Shown: positions 20,851 through 31,469 of the stretch, piece after piece
How positions within the stretch are numbered: position 1 is the stretch's first letter
Layout of the letters: each line of letters starts with the position of its first letter
Assembly: GCA_003049485.1 (NCBI GenBank)
Contig: PYST01000406.1
Location: 1 to 31,469, forward strand
Direction of reading: 5' to 3'
Length of the DNA stretch: 31,469 nt
Origin: Ophioceras dolichostomum
Lineage: Eukaryota; Ascomycota; Sordariomycetes; Magnaporthales; Ophioceraceae
Made by a program: the position numbers and the translations under genes
The notes under the pieces: model-generated
Told to the model about the DNA's origin: nothing
What the model saw: the letters and a program-made list of their open reading frames with translations, nothing else
The model's database searches: none

Positions 20851-21230
20851 GGGCCAACATGCACTCAAGTCGCACAGTCCAGAATCGAGGATGATTGGAC
20901 AAGCGATTCGTTGGTTGGGGATAGCCCAAAGTTCGGTGTGTGGCAGAATCCTTCCCCAGGTGGTTAGCGGCGGCCTCTGATTGGTCCACGATTGAAATGC
21001 TAGCTGAGGGTTCTTACTGTTGAAACTCTATTTACCACCTCCAAGACGGATACACACGGGCTTGACAGACAACCTCAAGGTGCTGTTGGTGACAGCGATT
21101 GGGTCTCGCGGCATGGTGCTTCAGACCGTTCAAACTTTAGGCCCAGCGCGAGGCTGTCCACCGAGCATCCGCGTCCGATCCCCGGGTTCCCTTACAGTTC
21201 CCAAGAGTTCGCCCACGTGATCTCGCGACT

Positions 21231-21701
21231 TTGAAAAGAGTAAGTATTGTTCTCTTTCGTCGGGCTTTTTTTCGAGGTGCACTTCCGTCCATCGATCACG
21301 TCGCACAACGGCGTCAGCGTCATAGCCTGCCCTCTTCTATGGCAACAATCGCATCAGCTATCAAACATGGCCCGCTCAGTTGCCCGACGCCTGGTCGCGT
21401 GTCATTGGCGGTGTCGAGGTTGAGCTCACTCTCCCAGAGCCCGCAGAGATTGATGATGGTGGGCGGTCGAGCCTATCACAGGTTCGTTGCGGCACTTCCC
21501 CCATCTCCCCTCTCTTACTGACCCGTGCTCATATTCGCCATAAAGGCATGCAAGCCACCCTCGGGTCGGCCGGCGTGATGTTGGGCGAGGCGGATGGTGT
21601 TGGGCGAGGTGGATGGTGATGCTTCTCCAGCCATCGAGAGATAGGACACGGAAAGCGAAGAAAAGAGCTTCGCGCAGCAACCAGATCACAACTTCTCTTA
21701 G
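21231..21701 (+). other. Possible 5' part of the decayed family gene
   Basis: Precedes the recognisable part of the pseudogene. A good donor, GTAAGT, is at 21240-21245. A short frame-2 stretch at about 21375-21480 (DAWSRVIGGVEVELTLPEP) looks protein-like, and a TTAG acceptor lies at about 21701. I cannot join these into a reliable 5' gene model. A 19-base tandem duplication lies at 21580-21617. Confidence 0.3.
21580..21617 (+). repeat. 19-base tandem duplication
   Basis: The unit GTTGGGCGAGG(C/T)GGATGGT is present twice in direct succession (21580-21598, 21599-21617) with a single C/T difference. The unit length is not a multiple of three, so it would shift any reading frame crossing it. Confidence 0.85.
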
Positions 21702-23344
21702 GTGGTGGAAAGTCGCCAAGCCGCAGGGCGAGAGGCAGCCGCCCCCACACCTTCTCACCTCGGAGAACGGAAGCCGAACGACGACGATAAGTCCCCTGTC
21801 GCACCCGTACTGGCGCAGTTGACGCAAAAGAACCTGGGGCTGTTCGAAAAGATGCAGAACCCTTCAGGCGGCGGTGGTGGTGGCCACAAGATAGCCACAG
21901 CAAAAACCTCTGTCACTACCGCCAAGGCCATTTCCTCGTAGGCAACCGGATTTGGCGCCCTCGCGGAATCCAACGATTGACTCCCACCCTACAGATCCCA
22001 GCGACCTACAAACCACGAGGAGATAATCGACATGCTCGACGCCTCCCGCGACAGCGCCTCACCCACCCAGTCCCAGTACGACGCCTCCATCAACAAAGTC
22101 GTAGCTTCCCCCAATGAGAGCACCATGCGAGACAAGATAGGTCACGTGCTAGTGAAAGACTACGAGGACCCCGCCTGCCCAAGCGCCCTTGATCTCCCCT
22201 TCACCAACTTCCCGCCCTCCGTAGGCTTCAACAACGGGCTCTCTCCCGCTGTGCCCGACTACATCGAGGGGTTCGCTCGCCACTCGTACGCCAATCGACC
22301 CATCCTGTCCGTTCCCAGCGCAGTCGTGTACAAGGACGACATGGACACTCCGGTGCTCCCGCATTTCGGCGGCGAGTACTAGGGCCGAAGGGGAGACATG
22401 TCAGTGGCGCAGGAGCAGAGCGCCTACGACGGGGCCAGCATGGTGTACGGCAGGACACAGGCCCCCGCGGCGATGGGCAGGTCGGATCCGCCAGGTCGAT
22501 CGGAGATTATGACCTTTACCACGAACGGGCAACAGCTCAATATCTTCTTCCACCATGCCACCCCGGGCGTCGACGGGCAAACGCTCTACCACCAGAACCT
22601 CCTTGACTTCACTTTCGTAACCCGCTCCCGGAAAGACCTTGGGCGTGCCATACGCCAGATCCACAATGCTCAAGACTATGTGCGGACGGTGTCGTGCGCT
22701 CTCAGGGACGATCTAGACGGTCACCTCAAGAGTGGTCGTGGTAGAGAAGCGCCTGCACATTTCGCCCCCAACTCACTCGTAGAAGTAGAAGAAGAAGAAG
22801 CAGCAGCCGCGTTCTCGCACGCCGTCCCACAACAACAGCTACAACCTCATCCTCCTCCCATGAGCTCATTCAAGAATCCCCACCCTAGCGTCGTCGTACC
22901 TCCTCTACCCCCCAGTGTTTTCTCCTCGTCTAGCACTAGTGCCACTTCACCACCTCCCCCTCCTCCCCTCCCCTACTCGCGGAGGAAGATGACGAGAAAT
23001 CCACGTTCGCCGCACCTAACGCCGTCAACGCCACCCCGACGATGCCGCATCCGGCAACGTCTCCTTACTACTCCCCCTCTTCTGGGACGGCGCGGGGACA
23101 TCACCACTCCCATCCTTCTCCCCCTCGCGAGAGCAGCCCGACTGCGACACGCAAGGCTGCTCCACATTCGCCTTATTCATCTTCCTCACAGGGCTCTTCT
23201 TCGCCGACGTCACCCTCCTCCTCACATCACCACCGTCATCACCACCGAAGGAGCAAGCGAGGCGGGGACTATTGGGAGCTGGGTGTGGATGGGCGGTATT
23301 TCCATCGACATAGAGATGGGCATATTTCGTATAGAGACGGCTGA
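21702..23344 (+). pseudogene. Decayed member of an expanded fungal protein family
   Basis: Frame 3 reads protein-like sequence from about 21702. An intron at 21938-21994 (57 bases; donor GTAGGC, acceptor ACAG) joins KAISS to SQRPTNHEEIIDMLD. Conserved blocks follow: SRDSASPTQSQY, FPPSVGFNNGLS, PDYIEGF, then QSAYDGASMVYGRTQA, DPPGRSEIMTFTTNGQQLN and NAQDY...ALRDDL. Their order matches a multicopy family of uncharacterised proteins that I recall from Sordariomycetes, with VGFNNGLS-P-PD and YDGAALVYARNQAL blocks (possibly the DUF7924 group; name uncertain). An in-frame TAG at 22380-22382 separates the two conserved halves, and sense seems to move from frame 3 to frame 2 within the C-rich stretch at about 22945-22985, ending at TGA 23342-23344 after a Ser/Pro/His-rich tail. 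Function unknown. A short N-terminal product could still be made. Confidence 0.7.
21938..21994 (+). other. Remnant intron of the decayed family gene
   Basis: A 57-base GT..AG interval with a TTGAC branch-like sequence about 17 bases before the ACAG acceptor. Its removal keeps the two flanking family-like blocks in one frame. Confidence 0.6.
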
Positions 23345-24199
23345 TATGTGTTCTGTTACCATTTTTGGCGTCAGCTTCAAGGTCGGAATTTGGTTTGTTC
23401 GCGTTTCTTGGCACGGAGCGGATACCCCATTCTCTTTTTCTGATGATGATGATTACGAACGATGACTCTCTGGCTTGTGACGGATACAACTCTACGCACG
23501 CAAAAATATGATGCAAACATGATCTGTAGAATATCAGCCTCTTTCATTCTATTCCCACTCCATCCCCATATTGCGCAGTTACGATGCCAATCAGATACTC
23601 CGATGCACATTCTTTGCAGTGGCGGCGCCTAGCTGCAGTGGTTGTCTGATCGGCTTTGGTGCACGCAAACGACCACCGACAGCACGGAGCACTGGTTCGA
23701 CTTACAGCCAGCCAGCCAGCGAAGACGCACATACTTCGCCCACATCAGGTCGCGCCAAGAGACCTTGTTTCAGACGCAGCGCAGCCAATCACGGCGTGCG
23801 CGCGCCGATGTGCCACACCCGCCCCAGACCAGATAGACAAAAAATAAACTCGGCAGGGGCAGGAAGCGGGCAGCTAGCTCACTGTGTGCGTGTGCGATGA
23901 AAACAAAGTTTTCATGGCTAGACCAGTTCCAGTGGCCTGTGGCCACCCGCTTTCCGCTGTTCGTTACGCTCTCGCTCGAACTGCGGCCGGATGCGATGGC
24001 CTTGCTCATCCTCGGCCCACACATACAATGATGGGGTGGTAGCTATAGTGGCACATTTTGTTAGGTCTCATTTGCTCGCTCAAACTCACTGTTCACGGGG
24101 CTGCCGTCTTTTCCGTCGTCCGTTCCCGTCGGCTTGTCGTTTCAATGCGCCGTTACGTGCGCAGCGTGCTCACTCACTTCCATCCTTCTAAGTGCCTCA

Positions 24200-24210
24200 G
24201 GTAGGTAGGT
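24200..24210. repeat. GGTAGGTAGGT motif
   Basis: Copy of the dispersed motif in non-coding DNA. Confidence 0.6.
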
Positions 24211-24908
24211 GCCCGAGGAGGAATGGATGCATATGGAGAAAGCGAAGGAATCCCATCCGTCGTCCATCCCGATTAGCTTCTCCCGCGGCGGTCATCAGTG
24301 GATACCTACTATTCAATCCTCCAGATCAACTCCATTGAGGATGGAACTGTTGGCGGGGATCGGGTTTGGTTTTGGGTACGGCTGCGAATGAAGCAGCTAG
24401 CAGCAGTACAACTAGAGCTGGTTCGTTGGTTGGTCGGCCGAGGGAGGATGAATACCCTCCTTACCTGACACCTAAGACTTGCTGCTTGTCTTTCGCTGTT
24501 GCCGGACCGAGACTGATCCTATCCCTCAACTCGCTTCTTGGTTGGTTCGAGGGCCCCAGTTCCCCTAAGACGGGGGCGGTGTGCAGATTCTGAGTGCGGC
24601 GGCGACCAGCGAATGCATTCTATGGATCCACATACCAGACGACTCGACTCTGCCCTCAGGCACCATCTCCCATGCTTCTTGTGCCTGCCCAGCCTGTCTT
24701 CGGTCCCGGCTAGCCCTATCGCCGGCAGCGGAGGCATCGAGCATCCGTCATCAGGCTCTTTTCTTGCGCACTTGACAGGCTGATAATCCATGCTCGGCTG
24801 GCTGCTGGTCATGTTTCTATGTTTCGAGGTTTCCTGCCCCTGACATGAATCGCAGCCCGGTCCGGTGCGCGGGGCAAGGGGGTGGATGTTGAGGCACGCA
24901 CACACAAT

Positions 24909-24920
24909 CCCTACCTACCT
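24909..24920. repeat. CCCTACCTACCT motif
   Basis: Complement-strand copy of the dispersed motif in non-coding DNA. Confidence 0.6.
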
Positions 24921-27900
24921 GCAGTGATCGACAAGTCCAAGTGTTTTGTTTCTTCGCCTGTGATGCCTCGTTGGCTGGAGCGGAAAACTCCCGGTTTCCT
25001 CTAGTCGTCTTGGGGGCCAGCATGTGGTATGTAGGCTCAGCTTCTGCGGTCATCCATCCACGCATCCGTCGACGTCCCGTCAAATCCTTTGATATTGTAT
25101 CCTCACTGGCAGGCTGGCTGACAGCTAAGGTGGCCTAGCCAGCATCAAAAACAGCCAGTAGAAGAAACAGGTTTCGAACATGAGGGATAACACAACCTGC
25201 CAGATTGAGCAAACTTCCGGATGCAGTCACCGGGTGGCAAAGAAAGAAAAAATGCACCAAAAGATGAGAGACATTTGTTTTTTAGTGTCTCTCGGCTTCT
25301 CGACTTTTTCGTGCCAACTGATCACATTCCAGTGTCCGGCTGATGATGTGCACGGCGACGGTCTGATCGCGGGGTTGCACCATTGCTCTCTCTCTCCGAT
25401 GGGCACCACCACCCACCTGACGCTGGGCCCGCCCGCCCCCTGCGTTCTGGCAGTTCCGAGTTCAATCTGTCCGATAAGATTGCAGCGATCATGATCCCCC
25501 ACGCCCCACCCCCCTGGTCGGCGATCGCTGGTCTGGTACGGAGCCCCTGCCTGAAGTTTAAGTGCATGCAGCCGTACCCTGCTTTTCTGGTGCCGGCGGG
25601 ACCTGACTGGATCCAGCAGGGCTCCAGGGGCGGAGGGGCACTATTCACTGCGATGGCGGCGAGTGGCTAGTGGCAAGCGAAGTTCTGCCCTTCCGCTCGC
25701 TGGGATCCCTTCGACGGCTTCTTGAAACACCGTCCACGCATTCCGTAGTTGTATTTAAATGGACAGCGGTCGTTGGATAGGAGGGTGATCACTGCATTGT
25801 GTGCGGAGGTTGATTTGCAAATACCTTTTTTGGTCGACGGGGCACAGCCCGCATTCCGGGTCGGCAAACAACTTGGATTTTTTGATCATCATCAACTGGG
25901 TTCTCTTTCTGGCTCATCTTTTGGCCCACGCGCAGGGCCAGCAGGCAGAGGGCGGGTGAGCTTGAGCTTCCAAATTTCTTATCCACTCTCGATGACTCGG
26001 CGTGAACTCCATCTCAACTTATTTTCATGTTCCTTTTTTCTCTCATGCCGCGTCCCTCTCTAGTGGGGTGTGCGTAACCCGTGTGCGTATAGTGTGGCTT
26101 GTTTCGAGAAATGGACAGTCAAGCCTTCTGATGCGATAGAAATGATGGTGCGATGCCGGGACGTAAGGGTCCCATGAATGAATGGGTTGCTTTTTGGGTG
26201 CCCGTGAACAAGCGAGTCCATGACCTCGAGCCTTGCTAGTGTGTGCATCGCTACAGGTGCATCACCAAGCACGATAGAGTGATAAAGCGACAGAGGGATG
26301 ACGAGATATGTGCGCGCAAATATGATGGCTGATGTTTGTCCCAGACATGCATCCAGTTCAGGAGGCAAGGGGCGGCGGACACGGCGGCACATGAGGGTCT
26401 CGACGCAACCGAATCCGGTTCTGGTCGTTGTCCCTGTGCTCGGCGACTCTCGTGAAGCAGAGCACATGCAATCTCAACCAGTCGGCCAAGTGCGTGCTCC
26501 CCTCAAAGGCATTGAGAAGCAATATGACAAACGTCAGGTACGGCCGATTACGACGTCGAACCTTGTTGCTCCAGCCATCTTTCTGGATGCAGCGAATGGA
26601 GTCGCCGGCGCGTCCATATCTCTTACGTTCTATTTACCCCTGAAAAACTCTGGGGAGCTTTGTGTGCTTGTTAATGGGATGGAGACGACGGCTCTGTCGT
26701 GCCCTGTCGTGCCTTGACGTGCCTCAAGGAGCAGGGGGAACCCACCCATGCTCAACCAAGGATGGTGACGTTTCGTTTCACCAACCTCCAGTTCAATGGG
26801 GAATACGGGAGAGCGTGATGATATCCCACGTATCCACACCCTGACGCCCACGCCCACTCCCTTTGAGATCTCCGTGCGTTCTCCTGGTTTAGCCCTCGCT
26901 CCCCGCTACATACATGTGCTATTCCGTAAAGATGACAGCTTCCCATCTTCCGGCAACCAGATCGGGACTTGGGACGAACGAACATGACCGCCTCTCCACT
27001 CTCCGTCAGCTAACCCAGTCCAGTCTGTAGTCTGTCTGTTACTCCCTCAATATGGCTCAGGGATCCGTGGATCGATCGATGAAATGATCACAACCGCTTG
27101 CTTGCTTTGCTCACTCGCTCGCTCATCAATCCCTTCATTGCACTCGCCCCGCTCTCTGCTTCGCTCCTTTGATGCTTCGGGTAACATATTAAGGGAACCT
27201 CAGAGCGCCAAGCCGCATTCAGCCGGTTGGTATCTCAAACGAGTAAACGGCGTGTGAAGGGTACATCGTGGCGGCTGCCGAATCCCAGCTTCGCACAGGA
27301 GCTACCACACACCTGCACCCCCTTCGTCTCAAATTCGCGCTCGAATTTGAATTACATGTGGCCCACTCCTGCCGACCGCCCGCGAGAACGAGGAGGGAGC
27401 AAGCAAGCCTGCATTAGCGATAGTAAACATTGAGAGAACAACATCACAAATCCTTGCGACCCTGCCGAATCGCATCAATCGTGACGGAGAACAACACAAA
27501 GCCCATTCATTCAAGTTGTGACCCAGTCGCGCAGCGAGTCACTTCCGCCTGGGTCCCACGTGCAGCAAAGATTGCAGGCAGGCAGGCGGCTGGCTATTCT
27601 TCCTGCTGCAGCAATTACTATACGCATTCATTTCCACTTGAAAGCCAGGAGCCAAGGAAAGAAAGAAATAGACTCGTCCGACGACGTGTCGTGAGGCGTT
27701 GGGCGGGCCTGCTATGGCAGTGTGCAGCATCAACAATATGCAATCATACATGAAGGCCCAACAACAACAATAACAAGTTGCGATGGATGAATGGAGACAT
27801 CTCTGCCTTGTTGATTGTTGACGTGATATCCACGTTGTTGGCCTTCAAAGACCCCGCGATTGTGACATGTCGCGCAGCCCATCCCATCTCATCCCAGCCA

Positions 27901-29340
27901 CTGCTGCTTATGAGCCAGCCATCTGAAGTCCTTTGAACTGCACGGCATTCTGTTTCCATCTTACTCCTGTGACCAAACTGTCTCCAGTCGCCTCATTTTG
28001 CTATCCCGCTCCTGCGTCAAGAGGAGAATAAACAAAGGAAAAAGCGGCTTGGCATTTGGGTAGATGCCTGGACTGAAGATTACGAATGCAATTCCCGGTA
28101 TGCCGTCTCGGGGGCTGGTGCACAGTGTTTGGGCTTTAGTGGTGCGCTGATTTGCCAGCGACGTCGATGTGTGCGTTGTCGATGTTGATGTTATTGGAGT
28201 GGCTCGAAATCGATTGGGCAGGAGTCGCTGCCGGAGCCTGCTCGGTACAGGCTTCCACCCCCACCAGCTGCTGCACATGGTAAGCACAGGATGGGAGCTT
28301 TGCCCCTCGTCCATCCGGACGACCCCGGGAACCCGTCGGCTGTTTGCCCTCCGAGCCCTCCTACTCCCGCCGTACCTCTATGTTCATTCAGAAAGAGTTG
28401 AACGAGAGGCTGGGGGCCTCGAATCCACGGGCCGGCGGGGATAATAGACGACGTGAGATCGTGGTTGAAGCGATGTACGCTTTCGTCGCGGTTTCTCACT
28501 GGAGCGTGTTGAAACGATCGGAGACTTTGTGGTGAGGATTGCAGCCCTTTCTCTGGAGGTACTGTTTCCCCATCGCGCTAGCAGTTTTACTGCAAACGAA
28601 CCCTGTAGTGGTGGTACCCGCACTGGGCGGCGAGACGGGCAGAAACAGTGGCGCCCCTCGCTTGTTTCATGTTCGACAGCTCTCGGCCGGTCTTTGCCAA
28701 TAGCAGGCCTCACAGGCCAATTGGCACGCGAGGCAGGCTGCGAGGGCACTATGGAGGGAGCTCGGGGTGGCAGAGGCCAGCCAGTCAACCACGATGAAAG
28801 GGCTCATGCGGCGCATGCCCATTCAAAATGCAAATCCTCAGCCATTCAAATCGCGGCGACACAGGCCATTTGGCGGCGACCCGAGCCTATCCACAACTAA
28901 ATGTTGTTGAATGTCTTGGATAGGGAGGACTGGCCGGCGCGCCACCGGGAAGACGCTTGAAAGATGCTGCCACTGCTGCAACTGCTGCCACCGAGCACTG
29001 CGAGTCGCTGAGAGTTCACGGAAGAGCTCGGGAAGCGCCTCTGCCTTGCGTCCCTTGCGTCCCTTTGCGTCATGTATCTCCCCACTGGCTCAGAATAGGA
29101 CTGGTACCCAAGAAACTGGTACCACTCACTCTGGTCCCCGCCAGTGGTCCAGACTCCTCTCCAATCTCACCCAAATCTCTGGATGTCCAGACGCGCCCGG
29201 CGGCAGCGGCAAGCGACACCGTCGATGTGGGCGTGGGCAGGGGGCGAGCAGGGACAGGCAGCCAACAAGCGATGAGTCTGTCTGGGGCGACAAAGCGGAA
29301 TTCAGAGAAACAATGATGCCCGAGATACACACCTCGCCCT

Positions 29341-31469
29341 TTCGCGCCCGACAATAAAACTTGGGAAGATCCTGTCTCCCTCCTGCCATCTTCCCTTCGA
29401 AGAATGAACTCAGTATAACAACCAGCATCCCTTCGGAGCTTACTACTACAGCCATCCATCATCACGAGGAAGGAAGTCTCAACAACGCAAGAAACAATAG
29501 GAAAGGATTATTGACGACCTCATTCTTTTCTACTCCTCCTATCACTCCTACTTAATCCCTTCTTTTTGCTGAAAAGTGCCATTTGCTGGACTTACTGGCA
29601 CATTCGTCCCCTAATTCTTCCTTCTTTCTGTCAATCACTGCTACTGTACCCCCCTTCGTTCGCAATCGTTCTATCGAGTCAGCGATCCAACGGCGAACCA
29701 TCAATCTCCTGGCGAGCAAAGTTTGCAGACGAAATCCCTTCTTTTCTCCTCTGCTCTAGTTAGAGTCTGAGACTCTCTCTCTCAACTCCTCCTTCTTCCT
29801 GGCATTGTGACGAAAGCGTCGTTGATCGCACGCGTATAAGACGAAGACGAAAGGCACGCAGCAACCAGCCTGTGTCCGCAACCGACCACCAACCGATACA
29901 ATTCGCGAGATCGAATTCGGACGGCCGCCCAACGGAACGCCTGAGGTACTAGAATCGCCTGGAAACGGCAATTCAGTCCGGCATCGCCATTCTTCTTGAG
30001 CCCTAGCGAAAGCCTCGTTTTTTCTTACATCCAGGATCTTCCTCCCAAGAGACTTTTCGGCCTCGCTGCGCACAAGTCGTTTTTTTTGCTGCACCCAATC
30101 TTCGCATCAGTCAGCACCGCCTCCGCCGCCGAAGCCACCAGGGTACCCCAATCATCACCACCACTGCCTTACCGGATCCCACCAAAAAAGAGACCCGACT
30201 TCATTTTTCCATCTTCCGCTTCCGACCTTCTCGATAGACTGCAAGGTTCCGCTGGTTCGGACCCTTTTCCCCTTCGCTTTTACTTCCCATCCCAAGGTTA
30301 GTACTGCCAATCATCCTGAAAGCTTCCTTCTGCCAGGGGTCGAAGTTGAAAGCCACATGCGCAACGCACAGTCGTCCTCGGGCGTCTGACTCGTCCAGCC
30401 GTCTTAGTCGCCGTCGCCCACTAACACCAACTCACTTACGCTTCCCCCAGATCTCAACAACCCCATTACTACACGCACCAGTCGTTCGCCGTCTACAAAG
30501 AAGCCGGACTCTCGAGCTAAAAGAACGCTTCCCGAGAATTCTCTCATCACCACCAACCATCTCCAACCATCATCTTCTCACGATCGATTTTGAGCGACGA
30601 AATCCTCGGTAGCATCACGTGGAACACGGCAATCCAATTGAAGCCCGACGTCCAAGTCTCGGTCCCGCACTAGCCTCTGAAGCTCCGACCAACAGAGGAC
30701 CCCTCAGCCACACAAGCCTGCCTGCATTCAATTCCTTGCTTGGTCCCGCCAGCTGCCTCCCGTTCCTGCTCTCACGCCACGCCACACGTCACTTCCGCCA
30801 CAGCCTAACTCATTCCGCAGTGGGAGTCACCTGCCTTCCCCTGTTTCCTCGAGTCGGAATCTCCACCTCGCAACAAGAGAAGCAGCTGTCATTTGATCTG
30901 GCTTTTTGAATCTCCGTGATCCCGAGCTTGATCTAGGAGACTCACAGAATAAAAGAGAAGAAAAAAGACGAGAAGAAAAGCCACAAGAGAGAATAAGTCG
31001 GATAACGCCTACCCCGACTCGCGCACACAAGCCAAAAAAAAAAGCACCCTGCCTCCTGCAGCAGCTGTCGGCGGTCCAGAACCAGTCAACACCACACAAC
31101 CCAATCCATCTGCGGGCCTGGGCTCAGTTGACTCGACTCCACTAATCGACCTGAACCCAACCCCAGCACGCTTTCCCAGTCCTGCTCAGCCTCGTGGCCA
31201 CTCGCGTCACCAACTGACGAACACCTGCTCCATTCAGGCCGCAGACTCGTGTCTTGGGTAAAACCACCTTTTTCCACCTGCTTTTCTATCCGCCTATCAG
31301 CCTTGGTGCCTCTGCCTTCGCTGTCCTTCTGCCTTCTCCACCAGACGACACTGAACAACACGGGTGCCCAATCAATCACCCGCCGCCAAAAACTCTCTAC
31401 CTTACCTGACCCTTGATCAACTTGCAACCCTTGTTGATCACACCCCCCCTTTTTTCCGCCCCTTCCCCC
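29341..31469 (+). promoter_or_regulatory. Putative promoter and long 5' leader of a gene beyond the right edge
   Basis: From about 29350 the + strand turns markedly C/T- and A-rich (CTTCTTTC, CACCACCA, CCATCTCC), in contrast with the preceding desert, and stays so for 2.1 kb to the window end without a convincing CDS. An AATAAAA TATA-like string is at about 29352, and ACGCGT overlapping TATAAG is at 29830-29840. Long pyrimidine-rich leaders of this kind are common for regulatory genes of filamentous ascomycetes. Small ORFs such as 29996-30301 would then be upstream ORFs, or lie across leader introns. The gene itself is not in the window. Confidence 0.45.

Larger units (their letters stand above)
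17541..21230. other. Gene-poor region, second part
   Basis: No gene is recognised. The longest frames on either strand lack domain signatures and change character abruptly, as expected for chance ORFs in GC-moderate DNA. There is a GGTACCTAGGTAGGTA copy at 19859-19874 and a 10-base exact direct repeat, GAGAACCCGT, at 20831-20850. The region directly precedes a decayed gene. Confidence 0.5.
23345..29340. other. Gene-poor region, third part
   Basis: Six kilobases with no recognisable gene on either strand. ORFs are short and have no conserved motifs. Simple runs (GCCA, GCTC, GGCA, CTTG) and two dispersed motif copies (24200-24210, 24909-24920) are present. The TTCGAAA-like string near 25174 does not fold into a tRNA. 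GC is moderate, with no sign of AT-rich RIP decay. It may be extended upstream regulatory DNA of the gene to the right. Confidence 0.5.

Noticed and set aside
25140..25230. TTCGAAA string resembling a tRNA T-loop on the - strand
   Set aside because: The flanking bases do not pair as a T stem and no acceptor or anticodon arm could be drawn.
13381..29340. RIP-degraded transposons as the content of the gene-poor region
   Set aside because: No long AT-rich, TpA-dense blocks, terminal repeats or transposase/RT fragments are visible by eye; a self-alignment could still reveal old repeats.
29996..30301. 101-codon + strand ORF in the right-hand leader
   Set aside because: Ser/Pro/Phe composition typical of translated pyrimidine-rich leader; no domain, and better explained as an upstream ORF or chance frame.
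1..31469. CRISPR arrays, prophage, bacterial operons
   Set aside because: Spliceosomal introns, Cdc2 and overall structure show a fungal nuclear genome; no regularly spaced repeats were seen.

Overview
This window looks like nuclear DNA of a filamentous ascomycete, most likely a Sordariomycete. The grounds are short introns with GT..AG borders and CTAAC/CTGAC-type branch sites, GC-rich coding sequence, pyrimidine-rich 5' leaders, a Cdc2 kinase with the filamentous-fungal insertion before helix E, and many copies of the TACCTAGGTA / GGTAGGTA motif in non-coding DNA. The species cannot be named from the sequence.

Layout, left to right. (a) 1-2600 holds a broken gene of unknown family on the + strand (about 895-2111; at least one frameshift and one premature stop) followed by a pyrimidine tract. 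(b) 2569-10070 carries three genes on the - strand: an intronless FAD/NAD(P)H-dependent monooxygenase-like flavoprotein (2569-4353), a large intronless reverse-transcriptase-related protein that fits the domesticated single-copy fungal rvt family (4985-8305), and a two-exon AlkB-type 2-oxoglutarate/Fe(II) dioxygenase (8901-10070). (c) 11205-12538, divergent from AlkB, is the three-exon CDK1 gene cdc2. (d) 12539-29340 is almost empty of intact genes: about 17 kb of moderate-GC, simple-repeat-rich DNA containing one decayed member of an expanded fungal gene family (about 21702-23344). (e) 29341-31469 is a C/T-rich, ORF-poor tract resembling the promoter and long leader of a + strand gene that begins beyond the right edge.

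The four intact genes do not form a pathway. cdc2 drives the cell cycle, AlkB is a nucleic-acid demethylase-type enzyme, rvt is a cellular (non-mobile) reverse-transcriptase relative, and the flavoprotein is a redox enzyme of unknown substrate. The most interesting object is the rvt-like gene. Its ORF is intact over 1106 codons and it keeps the paired aspartates of RT motif C, but Val sits where I expect the catalytic Asp of motif A. The second point of interest is the very long gene-poor stretch leading to the long leader at the right edge.

All gene models, introns and motif positions were read by eye. Family assignments rest on remembered family features; no alignment or database search was run.
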